Assembly: GCA_028564675.1 (NCBI GenBank)
Contig: JAOVVO010000335.1
Coordinates: 20,337 to 84,336, forward strand
Source of the DNA: Onchocerca lupi
Lineage: Eukaryota; Nematoda; Chromadorea; Rhabditida; Onchocercidae
Reading direction: 5' to 3'
Length of the DNA stretch: 64,000 nt
The stretch's first letter is position 1, and the number at the start of each line of letters is the position of its first letter. The notes beneath the pieces were generated by a model. That model saw only the letters and a list, made by a program, of their open reading frames with translations, was not told the origin of the DNA and ran no database searches. This document shows, piece after piece, positions 61,382-64,000 of the stretch. The translations under genes and the position numbers were made by a program.

Positions 61382-64000
61382 ATGGGTGATGAGAGTGACT
61401 CCAGCGAAGATTATTTTGTGGTATCAACACGACACAACTTCAACCCCAAACCGCATCTTGTTACAGTTGTTAAATCCGATACCGGTAATATCTTTTCTCG
61501 CCTGCTTTTTGATCTTTTCTATTCACTTTAAGTAAGTGGCTTTAATCTCGATATATTTTGTTTTAGTCATTGTTTTAAAATTTATTTTGCTTTTCTATTT
61601 TAACTAGTGTTCACTTACTGTTCACTCTTTTCTATAAGATGAACAGCGAATAACCTTCCACCATTTCATCTTTGTATAGGCTTTGGTTTCAATGTCAAGG
61701 GGCAAGTAAGTGAAGGCGGTCAGTTACGAAGTATCAACGGTGAACTTTATGCTCCTCTGCAACATGTAAGCGCGGTGCTTCGTGGAGGTGCAGCTGCAAA
61801 AGCTGGATTATTGAAGGGAGATCGCATTTTGCAAGTGTAATTCTATACTATATATTAGTAATTGTTACATTGTATGCATTATATCAAAATTAATATTTTC
61901 ACTTCTTAATTAATATTTTCACTTATTTCACTGTAACATAGCTTAAAAATGTTTGTTTTTAATTTTGTGGTTTGCGGTCAATTCTGTAATATTTATTATG
62001 TGTTGCAGAAATGGTGTTGACGTGGAAGGAGCTACACATAAGCAAGTTGTGGAACTCATAAAAGATGGTGGTGATAAGTTATCGCTAGTTGTGATTTCTG
62101 TGAATGCTGTTGATGCAGAGCGTTTTGAAAATGGTCTCACTGAGGAAAGTTGTGCATCATGCAGGCAATTATTGAAAACATATTTTTACAAATGTGAAGA
62201 TAATTATATTCTCGCTTTTCTGTAAAAAACTGAAAGGCTTTTTTGATTAGAAATGTATTTTCATTACAGATATGATTATTCCGAGAAACGATCATTGCCC
62301 ATAACTATTCCAAGTTATCAGACGATAACTGCAAATGGAGAACGTTTTGTTGCTTACAATGTGCATATGGCTGGTCGACATCTTGGATCACGACGTTATA
62401 ATGAATTTGTTCAATTGCATAATTTACTGAAGCATGAATTTATTGATTTCGATTTTCCAAAATTGCCTAGTAAATGGCCATTTTCATTATCGGAACAACA
62501 ATTGGATGCTCGTCGGCGAGGACTGGAGTCGTATTTAGAAAAGATTTGTGCTGTTAGAGTTATAGCCGATTCGGATATTATGCAAGTAAGTGTTCCCTTT
62601 GGTAAAACAAGAAATAATTCAGCAAACTTAGTTGCGCATCGCTTCTTGATATTTCCGTGATAATTGAGGAAATACTCAGTAAGTTCGTTTTGAAAATTAG
62701 TAATACCGCTAATAACTGAATGAATGCTTATCAGTTGAACGCAAATGTGAGTTGAATTATGAAGAGCTTGCACTGAATTTATTTATATCCCAGGAATTTT
62801 TGATGGAAGACTCGTTGTCGGAATGTGCAGTTGCTGATGTGCACATTCGTATATTATTACCAGATGGAAATTCTTTATTGTTGAATATTAAGCGTCACTG
62901 CACAGCAATACAGTTATATATGGTAATTTTTTATTTTTATTTGCCTAACGTCCCACCATCTTTTTCATTCACTATTTGGTATAATTTCAAGTATTCTTAC
63001 TTAGATCTTGTTTTATATTTTGTTCCGTTTCTAATGACACTTGTCTTATTTTATAAGATATACATATGCTAAAAGCTCTTTCTTTCTCTATTTTTTTTCT
63101 TACATGCATTAATGAGTTTATCATAGACAGCTTCCAGTTAAGGGAGAAGAGCTTTTTTAATAAGTTTTTTTTAGCTCGATGAATTTGACCTGGCCAACAT
63201 ATTTACAATAAAATAATTGTTTGGGAAAATTATCTGCATTTCTTCTAATTTAGGCGACCCAGAAACGTTTGAACATGTCTCCGGAAGCAAGTAGATACTG
63301 CGCACTGTTTGAAATGACTGAATGCGGATTCGGTACTTTATTTTATTGTTTTCAGTGTAAATTAACTTTTCATTGCATAAGCCTGATTTTGCACAAGCTG
63401 CTTGGATGCTTTTTAAGTTAAATTCGGTATATTAAAAGGGAAGAAAAAAGGAAATAATTCTTTAAAGTTTTAGGTATCTTCCAGATGCAAACTAAGATAC
63501 TAAACTTTTTTAGGAACTGATTTTTTTCTTTAATTATAGAACGGAAGTTAGCAGATGATGAGTATCCACATGCTCTTTATATACAAAATTATTCGTCTGC
63601 AGCATCATCTTGCATTCTACTTCGAAAATGGATTTTTGATAATGATAGAGAAATTGAAGTTTGTAAACGGTATTTTTTTCTTATCTTCATTCAAGGACAT
63701 AATAATATATGACAAACGAATCTGGAATAGTTGTGCTGTCCTAAAAATGTATCTAAGTAACATCATCAGTCCACATATGAGATTCTTCGATTGGAGTTTT
63801 AATTAATATTAACAGGTCTTGGCAAAATTTTATACATTTCCATTTCTGATGATAAAAAAAGTTTAACACTTTGTCGCTATTTTTGTCTTTCAACACAAGT
63901 ATGTCTTGAAAAATCATTGATTAAATGCATGGTTTTATTCAGTCATTTATTTTATTTTTTTGCTTCCTTGTAATTAATCTAGTTTCACCATATATATATA
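61382..64000 (+). CDS. snx-27: Sorting nexin 27 (PDZ-PX-FERM-like), 5' part, runs off the window
   Basis: Seven exons join in phase to 356 codons: 61382-61484, 61680-61836, 62009-62164, 62270-62585, 62794-62922, 63254-63332, 63540-63669; the rest lies beyond 64000. PDZ spans about 26-125, with the carboxylate-binding loop GFGF at 35-38 and LRGGAAAKAGLLKGDRILQV. PX spans about 145-245, with RRY (180-182) and KWPFSLSEQQLDARRRGLE, the family signature. The start of the FERM F1 lobe follows (VADVHIRILLPDG, ALYIQNYSSA). SNX27 sits on early endosomes through PI3P and couples PDZ-ligand cargo to retromer for recycling to the plasma membrane. The donor after exon 3 is GC (AG/GCAATT at 62165), the only choice keeping the frame into YDYSEKRSLP. 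The donor of exon 7 (63670) has no partner acceptor inside the window that continues the family. Confidence 0.94.

Overview
The window is eukaryotic, AT-rich and intron-dense. Short exons of roughly 30-320 bp are separated by T-rich introns ending mostly in TTTTAG or TTTCAG, and polyadenylation signals lie close to stop codons. Several gene starts sit just behind an acceptor-like AG, as expected where spliced-leader trans-splicing is used. The gene set, the nematode-like splice sites and a Wolbachia-like porin fragment inside an intron together suggest a filarial (onchocercid) nematode. The species cannot be fixed from this sequence. Gene models below were joined by hand, requiring GT/AG (or GC/AG) borders, matching intron phase and recognisable protein families.

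Layout. 1-3600 has no recognisable gene. 3645-5715 (+) is a PRELI/Slowmo-type mitochondrial lipid-transfer protein. 6876-11151 (+) is a tandem-BTB C2H2 zinc-finger gene, and one of its introns carries the Wolbachia-like porin fragment on the opposite strand. 11725-18077 (+) is a complete 17-exon FAM91 gene. 18083-29700 is an 11.6 kb gene-poor stretch with one strong 111-bp hairpin repeat. 29720-33769 (+) is GOPC (coiled coil plus PDZ). 34493-35563 is a decayed copy of the splicing factor SNW1/SKIP. 35.8-40.7 kb is repeat-rich: two diverged copies of one dispersed repeat flank tandem repeats and a frameshifted Helitron helicase relic. 41426-43470 (+) is a compact inositol trisphosphate 3-kinase. 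46772-51510 (-) encodes a type I membrane protein with three cysteine-rich, three-finger-like modules. 51.5-58.5 kb is mostly empty. 59102-60019 (+) is nucleoside diphosphate kinase, followed convergently by a two-LIM protein (60290-61034, -). The LIM gene is head-to-head with sorting nexin 27 (61382 onward, +), which runs off the right edge.

The genes do not form one pathway. Three (FAM91, GOPC, SNX27) act in endosome-Golgi membrane traffic, but this may be coincidence. No operon is evident, since spacing between same-strand genes is mostly several hundred bases or more. The most useful observations are the intronic Wolbachia-like insertion, two well-supported GC-AG introns, the tandem-BTB zinc-finger architecture, the SNW1 pseudogene and the Helitron/repeat island. 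I found no prokaryote-style system, CRISPR array, rRNA or convincing tRNA.
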